From: Paenibacillus marchantiophytorum
Lineage (GTDB): Bacteria > Bacillota > Bacilli > Paenibacillales > NBRC-103111
DNA length: 64,000 nucleotides
Assembly (NCBI RefSeq): GCF_014640555.1
Contig: NZ_BMHE01000005.1
Span: 219,547 to 283,546 of the forward strand
Reading direction: 5' to 3'
Positions 8,501 through 16,841 of the stretch are shown here, piece after piece. Both the position numbers and the translations under genes were made by a program. Under the pieces are notes generated by a model. That model was not told the origin of the DNA. It made no database searches and saw nothing but the letters and a program-made list of their open reading frames with translations. Within the stretch, counting starts at the first letter, position 1, and each line of letters begins with the position of its first letter.

Positions 8501-9435
8501 TATTGCATCACCTCATTATCTTGAATCAGTGCTAAGATTGCATCTAAAAAACCTGAATCAAAAATAAATTTTTCTCGCAAATAAGAATGACTTCCTACAT
8601 AGTGGGAATATTCATCCTTGATACCAAACCTTTTAAAAGGAACCGCTTTTCCACTTTCTGCAATTACTTCTGAAACAGCACTTCCTAACCCGCCTATAAT
8701 GTTATGCTCTTCTAAAGTGATTATTGGAATACTTGTATTAATTAACCTAGTAATAACTTCTAAATCTAGAGGCTTAATTGTTGCTACACTTATTAAAGTA
8801 GCACTTTTTCCATATTCAATATCTAATTTTTTTACTATATCAGATCCAGCTTCAAGCATATTACTTGTTGTTAGAATCGCTACATCTTTTCCCGCAACAA
8901 CTTCAATTGCTTTACCAATTTGAACACGTGTCTGTTCATTATGAATTTTGGGTTCGCCGTTTTTTCCTAAACGAATATACATCGGTCCTTGATAGGTCAC
9001 GCTTTGTCTAATAATCTCTCTAACTTCAATTGGATCTCCTGGGCAACATACGGTCATATTAGGCAGTGCTCTCATAATAGCTATATCTTCAATTGAATGA
9101 TGAGTAGCCCCTGCTGGACCATAAGAAAGACCAGCTCCCACTCCAACTAGTCTTACGTTAGTCATCATATATGCAACATCAACACGTACTTGTTCAAAAC
9201 ATCGCATTGTAACAAAAGGAACGATACTATAAACATAAACAATTTTACCAGACAAAGCTAACCCAGCTGCTATACCAACCGCATTCTGTTCAGCTATCCC
9301 AACATTTATAAGCCTGTCAGGAAATAGTTCACCGAACCTTTCCAATACGGAAAATCCTAAATCGGGTGTTATTATATAAATATTTTCGTTCAATTTTGCT
9401 TCTTCCACTAGAGTATCAATAAAAGTATTTCTCAT
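8500..9435 (-). CDS. transketolase, C-terminal subunit (split transketolase)
   Basis: A 311-residue protein equal to the pyrimidine-binding and C-terminal domains of transketolase. Visible are FGELFPDRLINVGIAEQN (the Glu that activates thiamine diphosphate), GIAAGLALSGK, VGVGAGLSYGPAGATHHSIE, IAIMRALPNMTV and a C-terminal TEEHN-type segment (TLEEHNIIGG). The partner N-terminal subunit is the next gene upstream, one base away, so the pair forms a complete two-gene transketolase. Located among CDP-dideoxysugar genes, it is more likely to act on a nucleotide-linked keto sugar than in central metabolism, but that is inference. Confidence 0.9.
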   Translation of the reverse strand: MRNTFIDTLVEEAKLNENIYIITPDLGFSVLERFGELFPDRLINVGIAEQNAVGIAAGLALSGKIVYVYSIVPFVTMRCFEQVRVDVAYMMTNVRLVGVGAGLSYGPAGATHHSIEDIAIMRALPNMTVCCPGDPIEVREIIRQSVTYQGPMYIRLGKNGEPKIHNEQTRVQIGKAIEVVAGKDVAILTTSNMLEAGSDIVKKLDIEYGKSATLISVATIKPLDLEVITRLINTSIPIITLEEHNIIGGLGSAVSEVIAESGKAVPFKRFGIKDEYSHYVGSHSYLREKFIFDSGFLDAILALIQDNEVMQ

Positions 9436-9436
9436 A

Positions 9437-10225
9437 CTATTCTCCCAATTCCTTTAAAGCCATTTTTAACTGCTCATCACTCGGAGATTTGTAATGCCAT
9501 TCTAACCTATCTTCCATATATGAAACGCCTTTACCTTTAATTGTATGTGCTATAATAACTTTAGGTTTTAATGCTTTATGATTTAAACCTTGCTCAATCG
9601 CTTCATGATTATGTCCATCAATTTCAATCACATGCCAGCCAAAAGATTCCCATCGTTTTGACATGTTTTCTTGATTTACAACCTCATTCGTTCTTCCAAA
9701 ACTTTGAAGCTTATTGTAATCAACAATAGCTGTTAAATTAGTTAAATTGGCAGATGAAGCATACATAATCCCTTCCCAGACGGATCCTTCGTTACATTCT
9801 CCGTCTCCTAATAAAACAATTACTTCACCTGCAATATTGCTACTTCTATTAGCATAAGCCATGCCAATCCCAATTGACAAACCATGTCCTAATGAACCTG
9901 CTGAACTTTCAATTCCAGGCACAGCTGTCATATCCAAATGCCCAGGTAAGATACCATCATCAACATAATATTTATTTAAATATTCCTTTGGAAAGAAGCC
10001 CCGTTCTGCTAGCGTAGCATATAAAGCAGCTCCTCCATGACCTTTACTAAGAATAAATTTATCTCTGCCTTCTAATTTAGGATTTGTAGGATCAATTCTC
10101 AAAAACTTGAAATATAACACAGCTAGAATATCTACCATGGATAAGCATGTACCAACATGAGATGATTTTGAATAATGTACCATGTGCAATATCGATTTTC
10201 TTATGTTTTTTGATATATCGTTCAT
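9437..10225 (-). CDS. transketolase, N-terminal (thiamine diphosphate-binding) subunit
   Basis: A 262-residue protein equal to the first domain of transketolase. It has SSHVGTCLSMVDILAVLYF, KGHGGAALYATLAERG, AGSLGHGLSIGIGMA and the thiamine-diphosphate motif beginning GDGECNEGSVWEGI and ending VDYNKLQ. It ends with GKGVSYMED and WHYKSPS. Split transketolases of this size (about 270 + 310) occur in archaea and many secondary or surface-sugar clusters. It follows the NAD-dependent epimerase gene by 11 bases and precedes the C subunit by one base, so the two subunits should be made in equal amounts. Confidence 0.9.
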   Translation of the reverse strand: MNDISKNIRKSILHMVHYSKSSHVGTCLSMVDILAVLYFKFLRIDPTNPKLEGRDKFILSKGHGGAALYATLAERGFFPKEYLNKYYVDDGILPGHLDMTAVPGIESSAGSLGHGLSIGIGMAYANRSSNIAGEVIVLLGDGECNEGSVWEGIMYASSANLTNLTAIVDYNKLQSFGRTNEVVNQENMSKRWESFGWHVIEIDGHNHEAIEQGLNHKALKPKVIIAHTIKGKGVSYMEDRLEWHYKSPSDEQLKMALKELGE

Positions 10226-10236
10226 ATAATCCCTCT

Positions 10237-11112
10237 TTAATCAATCGAAATTAACGATTTTAATTTAGAAATATCTGCAACCCACGACTTAGGTTCATTT
10301 GCTCTAGATGTAGCCTCGCCCCATATTGGTATGATATTTTCTTTATCTAGTTCTTTTGCAATCTGATAATAAAAATCCTCAATGTTAGACTGCTTGCCGG
10401 ATCCTACATTTATTATATCACCAGATTGGTAATTGACTTTCAGAATTTCAAGATAAATATTAATTACATTAGAAATTGGGATGAAATCTCTAACGGAATA
10501 AGGTCTTGATAACCGTGGCGATTCGTTTTTCATCAATGAGCTCTTAATACTTGGATATAATCTTGAGTCATCTTCATAATCCCCGTATGGTGAGAAAAGC
10601 CTCAAAGTACATGTTTTCAGGTTCGTTTGCTGTCTTCCAATCATACTGCAATAATTTGTTGCGGCAAGTTTCGTTATACCATAAAAATTAACTGGTTCAC
10701 AGTAGTCAGATTCTTTCATAGGTGCATCTTTTATTCCATACTCTGAGGAACTCCCCGTGTTAATAAATTGCTTCACATCATATTTTACTGAGAGGTCTAT
10801 AAGAGTCATTGTTGCAATCAAATTTGATTTAATGGTTTGCTGAGTATCCACTTGGCCTGGAAATCCTCCATATGTCGCAACATGATAGACATAGTCAGGA
10901 TTTATTTCCACAAATGCTTCCTCCACGTGTTTTGTATCATCTAAGTCTGAATTAAATATTTTATGAAATTTATGCATAATGTCTTTAATTCGCCAGATAT
11001 CGGAGCTTTTTCTTATGATTATTGAAACATTAGTGTTAGGCTGTTCAACTAATTCTCTAACTAAATTTGCTCCTACAAATCCAGTTGAACCTGTTACGAG
11101 AATATTCCACAT
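10237..11112 (-). CDS. NAD-dependent epimerase/dehydratase (CDP-3,6-dideoxyhexose synthase-like)
   Basis: A 291-residue short-chain dehydrogenase/reductase. It starts with NILVTGSTGFVGANLVREL, has NPDYVYHVATYGG, NTGSSSEYG and the catalytic Y-x3-K in FYGITKLAA, then VRDFIPISNV and NVGSGKQSN. Placed directly after rfbF-rfbG-rfbH in transcription order, it occupies the position of the final 4-keto reductases of CDP-abequose or CDP-paratose synthesis (RfbJ/RfbS), which also belong to this family. The precise product stereochemistry cannot be assigned from sequence reading. With a transketolase pair downstream it might instead reduce a branched intermediate. Confidence 0.8.
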   Translation of the reverse strand: MWNILVTGSTGFVGANLVRELVEQPNTNVSIIIRKSSDIWRIKDIMHKFHKIFNSDLDDTKHVEEAFVEINPDYVYHVATYGGFPGQVDTQQTIKSNLIATMTLIDLSVKYDVKQFINTGSSSEYGIKDAPMKESDYCEPVNFYGITKLAATNYCSMIGRQQTNLKTCTLRLFSPYGDYEDDSRLYPSIKSSLMKNESPRLSRPYSVRDFIPISNVINIYLEILKVNYQSGDIINVGSGKQSNIEDFYYQIAKELDKENIIPIWGEATSRANEPKSWVADISKLKSLISID

Positions 11113-11122
11113 ATACTTCCTC

Positions 11123-12187
11123 TCATTCTTTAACTTTACAATATGAATTTATCTGATTTATACAAATATCCATAATAGAACCATTCTCTCTATAAGAATG
11201 GGTCCATTCAATAATCTTACTTAATGCTTCTTCCAAACTCCATCTTGGTTTCCATTCAAGCTGCATTTTTGCTTTTGAACAATCAAGTTTTAGATATTGC
11301 GCCTCATGTGGATGATATCCCTTGTCAATAACATAAGTGGCTTCATTTCCCCACATAGAGCATATTTTTTCTACTATCCATTTTACTGACTTTGCATCCT
11401 CATCCTCAGGACCAAAATTCCATGCTTCCGCATATTTCTCCCCATAATTATACAAATTTTGAGCAAGTAATAAATAACCACTAAGAGGCTCCAATACATG
11501 CTGCCAAGGTCTAATCGAATTTGGGTTTCGAATAAGGATAGTTTCATTATTGGTAAGAGATTTAAGGCAATCAGGAATTAACCGATCAACAGCCCAATCT
11601 CCTCCACCAATCACATTTCCTGCACGCGCAGAAGCAATAAAAGTAGAACCCTTTGCAAAATAAGAATTTCTATATGAACTTGTTACCAATTCCGAACATG
11701 CTTTACTACTCGAATACGGATCATGACCACCTAATGGCTCATTTTCGCGATAACCCCAAACCCATTCCTTGTTTTCATAACATTTATCTGTAGTGACATT
11801 GACAATTGCTTTAACATTGGAAAACTGCCTCGCAGCCTCTAATAAGTTGGCAGTTCCCATAACATTTACTTCATAAGTTGCTAAGGGATTGATATAGGAT
11901 TCTCTTACCAAGGGTTGAGCAGCCATATGAAATATTATTTCTGGGTTAACATCTTCAATTACTTTCTTGACTTTTGCAAAATCTCGGATATCACCTATAT
12001 TTGAGTTTATAATGCTGGATAATTTAGATACTTTGAATAATGATGGATTTGTTGGCGCTTCTAAGGAATATCCTGAAACATTTGCCCCCAACAGATTAAG
12101 CCAAATACTCATCCAAGAACCCTTAAATCCAGTATGACCAGTAACTAACACCCTTTTGTTTGCCCAAAAATTTGAGTTTGTCATCAT
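11123..12187 (-). CDS. rfbG: CDP-glucose 4,6-dehydratase
   Basis: RfbG converts CDP-glucose to CDP-4-keto-6-deoxyglucose. The 354 residues contain FWANKRVLVTGHTGFKGSW, IFHMAAQPLVRESY, NVTTDKCYENKEW, the catalytic Y-x3-K in DPYSSSKACSE, ARAGNVIGGGDWA and RPWQHVLEPLSGYL, all specific to CDP-glucose dehydratases. I chose the ATG at 12187, which overlaps the TAA of rfbF (TAATG) with GGAG nine bases upstream. Upstream in-frame ATGs (to 12223) lie inside rfbF and have no better signal. It works between RfbF and RfbH. Confidence 0.95.
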   Translation of the reverse strand: MMTNSNFWANKRVLVTGHTGFKGSWMSIWLNLLGANVSGYSLEAPTNPSLFKVSKLSSIINSNIGDIRDFAKVKKVIEDVNPEIIFHMAAQPLVRESYINPLATYEVNVMGTANLLEAARQFSNVKAIVNVTTDKCYENKEWVWGYRENEPLGGHDPYSSSKACSELVTSSYRNSYFAKGSTFIASARAGNVIGGGDWAVDRLIPDCLKSLTNNETILIRNPNSIRPWQHVLEPLSGYLLLAQNLYNYGEKYAEAWNFGPEDEDAKSVKWIVEKICSMWGNEATYVIDKGYHPHEAQYLKLDCSKAKMQLEWKPRWSLEEALSKIIEWTHSYRENGSIMDICINQINSYCKVKE

Positions 12188-12963
12188 TACCATTTTCTCC
12201 ATGGAGCCTTTTTGCTCTTCCATAAATCTTCCAAATAATTTTTATCACGAAGGGTATCCATCGGGTGCCAAAACCCTTCGTGTTTATATGCCATTAATTC
12301 ACCTGCACTCGCCACTTTCTCAAGAGGTTCTTTTTCTAATATTAGTGAATCATCACCCTCTAAATAGTTAAAAAATTCAGGTTGAAAAACAAAAAATCCA
12401 GCATTGATCCAAGAACCATCACCCTTAGGTTTTTCTTGAAAACCTTTGACACTATCATTTTGAGACAGATCCAATGCACCAAAACGTCCACTTGGCTGAA
12501 CTGAAGTTACTGTTGCAATTCTTCCATGGAGTTTATGGAAATTAACTAGTTCAGCAATATTAACATCTGAGACTCCATCACCATAAGTAAGCATGAACGG
12601 CTCGTTTTCTGTATAGTCTTTAATACGCTTTATTCTTCCACCTGTCATTGTATCAAGACCTGTATTTACTAATGTTACTTTCCAGGGCTCTGCTGAATGC
12701 TGATGAGTTATAAAATGATTATCATTTCTAAAATCAAATGTCACATCAGATTCATGTAGAAAATAGTGCGCAAAATATTCTTTAATGAAAAATCCTTTAT
12801 AACCCAAGCATATAATAAAATCATTAAACCCATAAGATGAATATTGCTTCATAATATGCCATAAAATTGGTCTTTCCCCGATTTCAATCATAGGTTTTGG
12901 TTTTAGGTGTGATTCCTCACTTATTCTTGTACCATATCCACCAGCTAATATGACTACTTTCAT
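12187..12963 (-). CDS. rfbF: glucose-1-phosphate cytidylyltransferase
   Basis: RfbF makes CDP-glucose from CTP and glucose-1-phosphate. The 258 residues show VVILAGGYGTRISEESHLKP and KPMIEIGERPILWHIMK, the signature of cytidylyl- rather than thymidylyltransferases. TYGDGVSDVNI carries the metal-binding Asp. The ending GFWHPMDTLRDKNYLEDLW is typical of the family (about 257 residues). The ATG at 12963 has GGGGG eight bases upstream; an in-frame ATG at 12978 would add MGATH and is less likely. Confidence 0.95.
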   Translation of the reverse strand: MKVVILAGGYGTRISEESHLKPKPMIEIGERPILWHIMKQYSSYGFNDFIICLGYKGFFIKEYFAHYFLHESDVTFDFRNDNHFITHQHSAEPWKVTLVNTGLDTMTGGRIKRIKDYTENEPFMLTYGDGVSDVNIAELVNFHKLHGRIATVTSVQPSGRFGALDLSQNDSVKGFQEKPKGDGSWINAGFFVFQPEFFNYLEGDDSLILEKEPLEKVASAGELMAYKHEGFWHPMDTLRDKNYLEDLWKSKKAPWRKW

Positions 12964-12995
12964 ATGTGTTGCCCCCATACAATTAAATTATATTT

Positions 12996-13421
12996 TTATT
13001 TCTGCGTGAATACGTACTTTTTGTTCAAAAAAAATGAAAGAATAGCTAGGGGTAGAACTGTTATAGCACCTGTAAAATATTGATTCATTAACAGCGAATT
13101 TAAGAAATACATAATTGTAATGTTTAAAAAATATATTATTCCATATACAATAAAAAACTTTAATAGTAACCTATTATTTTTATTTTTAAAGACAATACTA
13201 CCAATTGTTTTAAAATTAAAGAAAATTCCAATTATCGTTGAAAATAATGTTGCAACTGCATAATGCAAATGAAAAAAAATAAAAAGAGCATATAATGAAT
13301 ATCCAAATATAGTATTAATTCCGCCTATTACAAGAAATTTAAAAAACTTATTATCTACCATATTTTGAAATAAATCTACATTTTTTTTCATAGAATTATT
13401 TATATTTGCTAACAAATTCAT
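12996..13421 (-). CDS. GtrA family membrane protein (intact copy)
   Basis: A 141-residue protein with four hydrophobic spans and the GtrA signatures FKFLVIGGINTIFGYSLYALF at the start and FFLNKKYVF at the end. GtrA proteins are thought to flip undecaprenyl-phosphate-linked single sugars made by GtrB-type enzymes. The gene overlaps the end of rfbH by 26 bases. The internal ATG at 13391 (MKKNVD) is also possible, and neither start has a strong Shine-Dalgarno. It probably pairs with the GtrB-like enzyme at 7505-8500. A second gtrA, wrecked by an insertion sequence, lies just upstream of rfbH. Confidence 0.85.
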   Translation of the reverse strand: MNLLANINNSMKKNVDLFQNMVDNKFFKFLVIGGINTIFGYSLYALFIFFHLHYAVATLFSTIIGIFFNFKTIGSIVFKNKNNRLLLKFFIVYGIIYFLNITIMYFLNSLLMNQYFTGAITVLPLAILSFFLNKKYVFTQK

Positions 13422-14946
13422 GAATTTTACTAATCATATAGTTAACCATTTCAGTATTCAATCCGGGATAAACACCAACAAGAAAAGTATCGTATAAGAT
13501 TTTATCGGTATTTTTTAAATTATCATGAATTCTAAACTCTACATCTTGAAAAGCTGGTTGTCTTACTAAATTCCCTGCAAAGAGCATCCTAGTTTGAATT
13601 CTGTTCTTTTCTAAGAAACTAACAATTTCATTTCTATTGAAAGGCATACCGTCCTTGATTGTCAGAATAAAACCAAACCAGCTTGGATCCGAATTTACAG
13701 TAGGTCTAGGAAGAATAAAATATTCCTCTAGATCTTTTAAACCTTTAAGTATCCTATTAAAATTATTCTTCCGCGCTTGAACAAAGTTTGGAACTTTTTT
13801 AAGTTGCTCAAGTCCAACTGCTGCCTGCATATCTGTCACTCTTAAATTGTAGCCAATATGTGAATATGTGTACTTATGATCATAACCTTCAGGTAATGAA
13901 CCTAACTGCCAGCCAAAACGTTTCTTGCAAGTATCATCACAACCAGATGGACACCAACAATCTCTTCCCCAATCTCTAAATGATTCGATAATCATTTTCA
14001 ATTTGGGATCGTTTGTATAAACCGCCCCACCTTCACCCATAGTCATATGATGAGGAGGATAGAAACTTGAAGTAGCTATATGGCCAAATGTACCTGTTAG
14101 TCTATTATCGAATTTAGAACCTAAAGCATCACAGTTGTCTTCGATAACCCATAGATTATATTTATTTGCAATTTCCATAACTTTATCTAATTCAAATGGG
14201 TTGCCCATTGTGTGAGCAATCATTATTGCTTTTGTTTTTGGCGTAATTGCTTTTTCTATATCCTCTACAATAATGTTATAAGTCCCCAGTTCTACGTCAA
14301 GAAAGACGGGTATTGCATTATTTTGAATTATTGGGGCTACTGTGGTTGGAAACCCCGCGGCGACTGTTATAACTTCGTCTCCTGGTTTAATTCTACGTTC
14401 ACCTAATTTTGGAGATGTGAGAGCGGAGAATGCCAAAAGATTTGCTGATGATCCTGAATTTGTTAGCAATGCGTATCTAACCCCGATAAACTCTGCAAAC
14501 TCTTTTTCAAATTGCTTGCTGAACCTACCTGCTGTTAACCAAAAATCCAATGAAGAATCAACAAGGTTTTTCATTTCTCTTTCATCGTAAACACGGCCAC
14601 CATAAGAAATAGAAGAAGTGTCCTGGTTAAATGAGTCTTTTTTCTCATGGAACATTCTATAAAACACTTCTACTTTAGAGAGGATTTCCAATCTCATTAT
14701 CTTCTCAGCAATATCATTGGGAATGCTCTTTATATAACTAATTTCCGTCTTTTCAAAAAGGTCCTTTACTCTGAAATCAATCAGCATACTAGTATCATTG
14801 TCTACATCTATAACAATTTGAAAATTGGGTTCCGTTAGTTCTTTTAAACTTAATATTACAACTTCATAATTATTCGTATTTACATTTAGTATAATAGCTA
14901 ATTCACTTGTTGATTTCTTTTGAACTAAGTCATGTATTTTTAACAT
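13396..14946 (-). CDS. rfbH: CDP-4-keto-6-deoxy-D-glucose-3-dehydrase (E1), with N-terminal extension
   Basis: RfbH/E1 is a pyridoxamine-phosphate, [2Fe-2S] enzyme that removes the C3 hydroxyl of CDP-4-keto-6-deoxyglucose. It belongs to the aminotransferase fold but has His in place of the PLP-binding Lys. Here the HHMTMGEGG segment carries the His pair. GRDCWCPSGCDDTCKKRFGW supplies four cysteines (C-x-C-x3-C-x3-C) for the cluster. The E1 body starts around residue 110 (YGGRVYDEREM). The first ~100 residues are an extra domain compared with the ~437-residue standard protein. The ATG at 14946 has TAGGAG eight bases upstream; an upstream in-frame GTG at 14955 overlaps that signal. No E3-type reductase gene, needed by E1, is visible in the window. 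Confidence 0.92.
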   Translation of the reverse strand: MLKIHDLVQKKSTSELAIILNVNTNNYEVVILSLKELTEPNFQIVIDVDNDTSMLIDFRVKDLFEKTEISYIKSIPNDIAEKIMRLEILSKVEVFYRMFHEKKDSFNQDTSSISYGGRVYDEREMKNLVDSSLDFWLTAGRFSKQFEKEFAEFIGVRYALLTNSGSSANLLAFSALTSPKLGERRIKPGDEVITVAAGFPTTVAPIIQNNAIPVFLDVELGTYNIIVEDIEKAITPKTKAIMIAHTMGNPFELDKVMEIANKYNLWVIEDNCDALGSKFDNRLTGTFGHIATSSFYPPHHMTMGEGGAVYTNDPKLKMIIESFRDWGRDCWCPSGCDDTCKKRFGWQLGSLPEGYDHKYTYSHIGYNLRVTDMQAAVGLEQLKKVPNFVQARKNNFNRILKGLKDLEEYFILPRPTVNSDPSWFGFILTIKDGMPFNRNEIVSFLEKNRIQTRMLFAGNLVRQPAFQDVEFRIHDNLKNTDKILYDTFLVGVYPGLNTEMVNYMISKIHEFVSKYK

Positions 14947-15250
14947 ATATTCCACTCCTAGTGTCTGATTTACTCAATCTGAAACCCCAAAATTTATGAC
15001 CAATGAAACTAATTAGAGTTGTCATAAACACTGCAAATACTTGAGAATGCAAGGAATTTAATCCTAGATAGTTTATTTATAAATAAAGCAAAATTAAATT
15101 AATAAAAAAAGTAATTACATATACACCAGATAACTTTAAAAGGTTTTTATAGTTTTTCTTTCTAACAGTATTAAAGGTCCAACTATCGTTCCAGAAGTAA
15201 CTATTCAATACTCCACGCACATTGTGCTCAAATAATAAAGAAATCAAATA

Positions 15251-15258
15251 ATTACAAT
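15251..15258. repeat. target-site duplication, left copy
   Basis: ATTACAAT, matching ATTAAAAT at 16640-16647 in 7 of 8 bases; the mismatch fits an old insertion. Confidence 0.75.
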
Positions 15259-15292
15259 GGGATCAATCTTAAAATCAGCGCTTGATTATTTA
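15259..15292 (+). repeat. left terminal inverted repeat of the insertion sequence
   Basis: Pairs imperfectly with 16607-16639 on the other strand. The outer 17 bases match at about ten positions, most differences being C/T changes. The inner 16 bases match at 13 positions (AGCGCTTGATTATTTA against AGTGCTTGATGATCTA). Confidence 0.75.
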
Positions 15293-15294
15293 GC

Positions 15295-16526
15295 TCAAAA
15301 CCGATTACGGTTGCATTCGACTAAAATACCAGCTTTATAACCATCACGATTACAGGTGAAGTAATGCCGACGTTGATAAACTTTAATACGGTTATGCCGA
15401 CCTTCTACGATAGCATTGGTCCACCGGCAACGATGGTAATTGATGATTTCCTCTTGCCAGTTACGCATGGTTTTCAGTGTGCTCTTGACGGCTTCGTGGT
15501 CAATTTTTTCACCCAGTTGGCACCAACGATTTAAACCTAGCGAGGCGACTGCCACATTAGGCGAACAGTTATACCACGTCGTAAAGGCTTCTTTCCATTT
15601 CCAAACACGGCGCAGGAGTGAGGAGTAACTCAACAGCTCATCCAACTTTTTCTTGCTCTCCACGGATAGAGATCCCGATTGGGGATTGAGCAATCAATGG
15701 TTCGATTTAAGTAACGCTCTGGCTCTTGGAGAAAGCGTTCATTGAACGGATTTACGAACCTCCTGCAAGGCCTCAATGATATAACCATGGACATGGAATC
15801 GATCGGCAATCCGGATGGCATTGGGAAAGCATTCGCTGATCCCAGTGTGGTAGGCTTGTGCTAAATCCATGACGACGGCTTTAGGTTGAAGTTGCAGGAA
15901 ATTGGGGTGCTGCTGAGCGTAGGCCCTTAAATCCTCCAGCTTGCGTCCAGCCAAAAGATCAAGCATCGTCTCGCGGTCATGGATGCCAGTGTTGTAAGTA
16001 TGCCCGTTCCTGATGGCGAAGTCATCAACGCCTAAGACCAGGCCGCTGCTTTCATTTGCTCGCTCCCAAGCTTGCTTGGAGAGGCGTTCACATTCGACAG
16101 GAACGGCTTCGTTATGCATCCTCACTACCGAACTGGTTGGTGCTTGCTGCATAAGGGCACTATGTGCAGCGATGGAGCCAAAAGCTTGTTCAGCAGCCCG
16201 TTCTCGAAAGAGTAGGCTGTACCGCCTTTTATATTCAACAAACGCATACGTCCAAACAAAACCAGCATCTCATGACAAGCAGTGCATCCGGATCGTGGGC
16301 ACCACGAGGTATACCTTTTTTTTCAAAAAGCTGGAAGATGCCTGGCGATACGCGGATTATTTTTTCCTTTCCGTATGACGAATTCATCATTTTGACAAAG
16401 CGGACAGCCTTGTTTGTAGGCTACAGGCATGGCCTCGATATGAATTTCATCTGCGCCCATCGGCAGAATCTGTTGGATCTGTAGCTCTGGTAAGTTGAGC
16501 ATTTCCTTGATATACTGATTCTGCAT
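15295..16526 (-). pseudogene. ISL3-family transposase, broken
   Basis: The full protein would be about 410 residues. The N-terminus (from 16526) has LNLPELQIQQILPM and the zinc-binding CPLC. A frameshift after RHLPAF (about 16320-16330, in an A/T run) moves the frame. Three TGA codons then interrupt it: one where CLSC would complete the zinc site, one after EVRKSVQ, and one after LLKSNH; the last two fit CGA-to-TGA changes. Conserved ISL3 parts remain, including GVDDFAIRNGHTYNTG, MDLAQAYHTG, ADRFHVHG and NAIVEGRHNRIK (catalytic Asp, Asp, Glu regions). The frame ends in the terminal repeat region, as is usual for this family. No functional transposase can be made from this copy. Confidence 0.9.
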
Positions 16527-16606
16527 CTGTTACATCCTTTTTGTTGTTGGGTAGGACTTTCAACAATACAGGATGTGCAGATGTTTTTCCATTTTCAACC
16601 ATACTT

Positions 16607-16639
16607 TAGATCATCAAGCACTAGTTTTGGTTTTGAGCC
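16607..16639 (-). repeat. right terminal inverted repeat of the insertion sequence
   Basis: Partner of the left repeat, reading GGCTCAAAACC inward from 16639 on the minus strand and ending in the shared GCTTGATGATCTA. Confidence 0.75.
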
Positions 16640-16647
16640 ATTAAAAT
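16640..16647. repeat. target-site duplication, right copy
   Basis: ATTAAAAT, matching the left copy at 15251-15258 in 7 of 8 bases. Confidence 0.75.
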
Positions 16648-16841
16648 TTATGAATTTTAAAAAACAAAATAAATTAGGTACCCAATAACTGTATTTAATA
16701 CTCCAACAATTAGAAACTTAATAGTTTGAAACTGCATAAGTTGAACCTTTCCAAGAGATAAGATGAATTGTATTCACAGTTTAAATTCACATTTTCGTAT
16801 AGCTATTTTAAAATCTTTTCGCTTACCCTTATACTGTATTA

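Larger units (their letters stand above)
15259..16639 (-). mobile_element. ISL3-family-like insertion sequence (1381 bp), inactive
   Basis: The element carries one transposase reading frame on the minus strand, of the ISL3 type (DDE with N-terminal Cys cluster). The ends were placed from imperfect ~33-base inverted repeats that begin GGGATCAATC (left) and GGCTCAAAAC (right, minus strand) and share the inner stretch AGYGCTTGATKATYTA. The flanks are ATTACAAT (15251-15258) and ATTAAAAT (16640-16647), 8 bases with one mismatch, as expected for the 8-base duplications of ISL3 elements. Removing element plus one copy restores the gtrA reading frame across the junction, an independent confirmation of the ends. 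Confidence 0.88.
14930..16737 (-). pseudogene. gtrA pseudogene, interrupted by an ISL3-type insertion sequence
   Basis: The 5' part (16737 down to 16648) reads MQFQTIKFLIVGVLNTVIG from an ATG with AAAGG upstream; the 3' part runs from the insertion down to the TGA at 14930-14932. Removing the insertion (15259-16639) and one 8-base target copy joins ...KFINFN to YLISLLF..., continuing through GVLNSYFWNDSWTF to GHKFWGFR, a classic GtrA ending. Two further lesions are visible: one T is missing in the run near 16661 (it should give FVFLKF), and a TAA replaces a codon after LILLYL in the 3' part. The gene is therefore dead three times over. Its 3' end overlaps the rfbH start, as in an intact operon. 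Confidence 0.88.

Noticed and set aside
15271..16647. Alternative insertion-sequence boundary using TTAAAAT as a 7-base direct repeat
   Set aside because: It would leave unequal terminal repeats and does not restore the gtrA frame; the 8-base ATTACAAT/ATTAAAAT choice does both.
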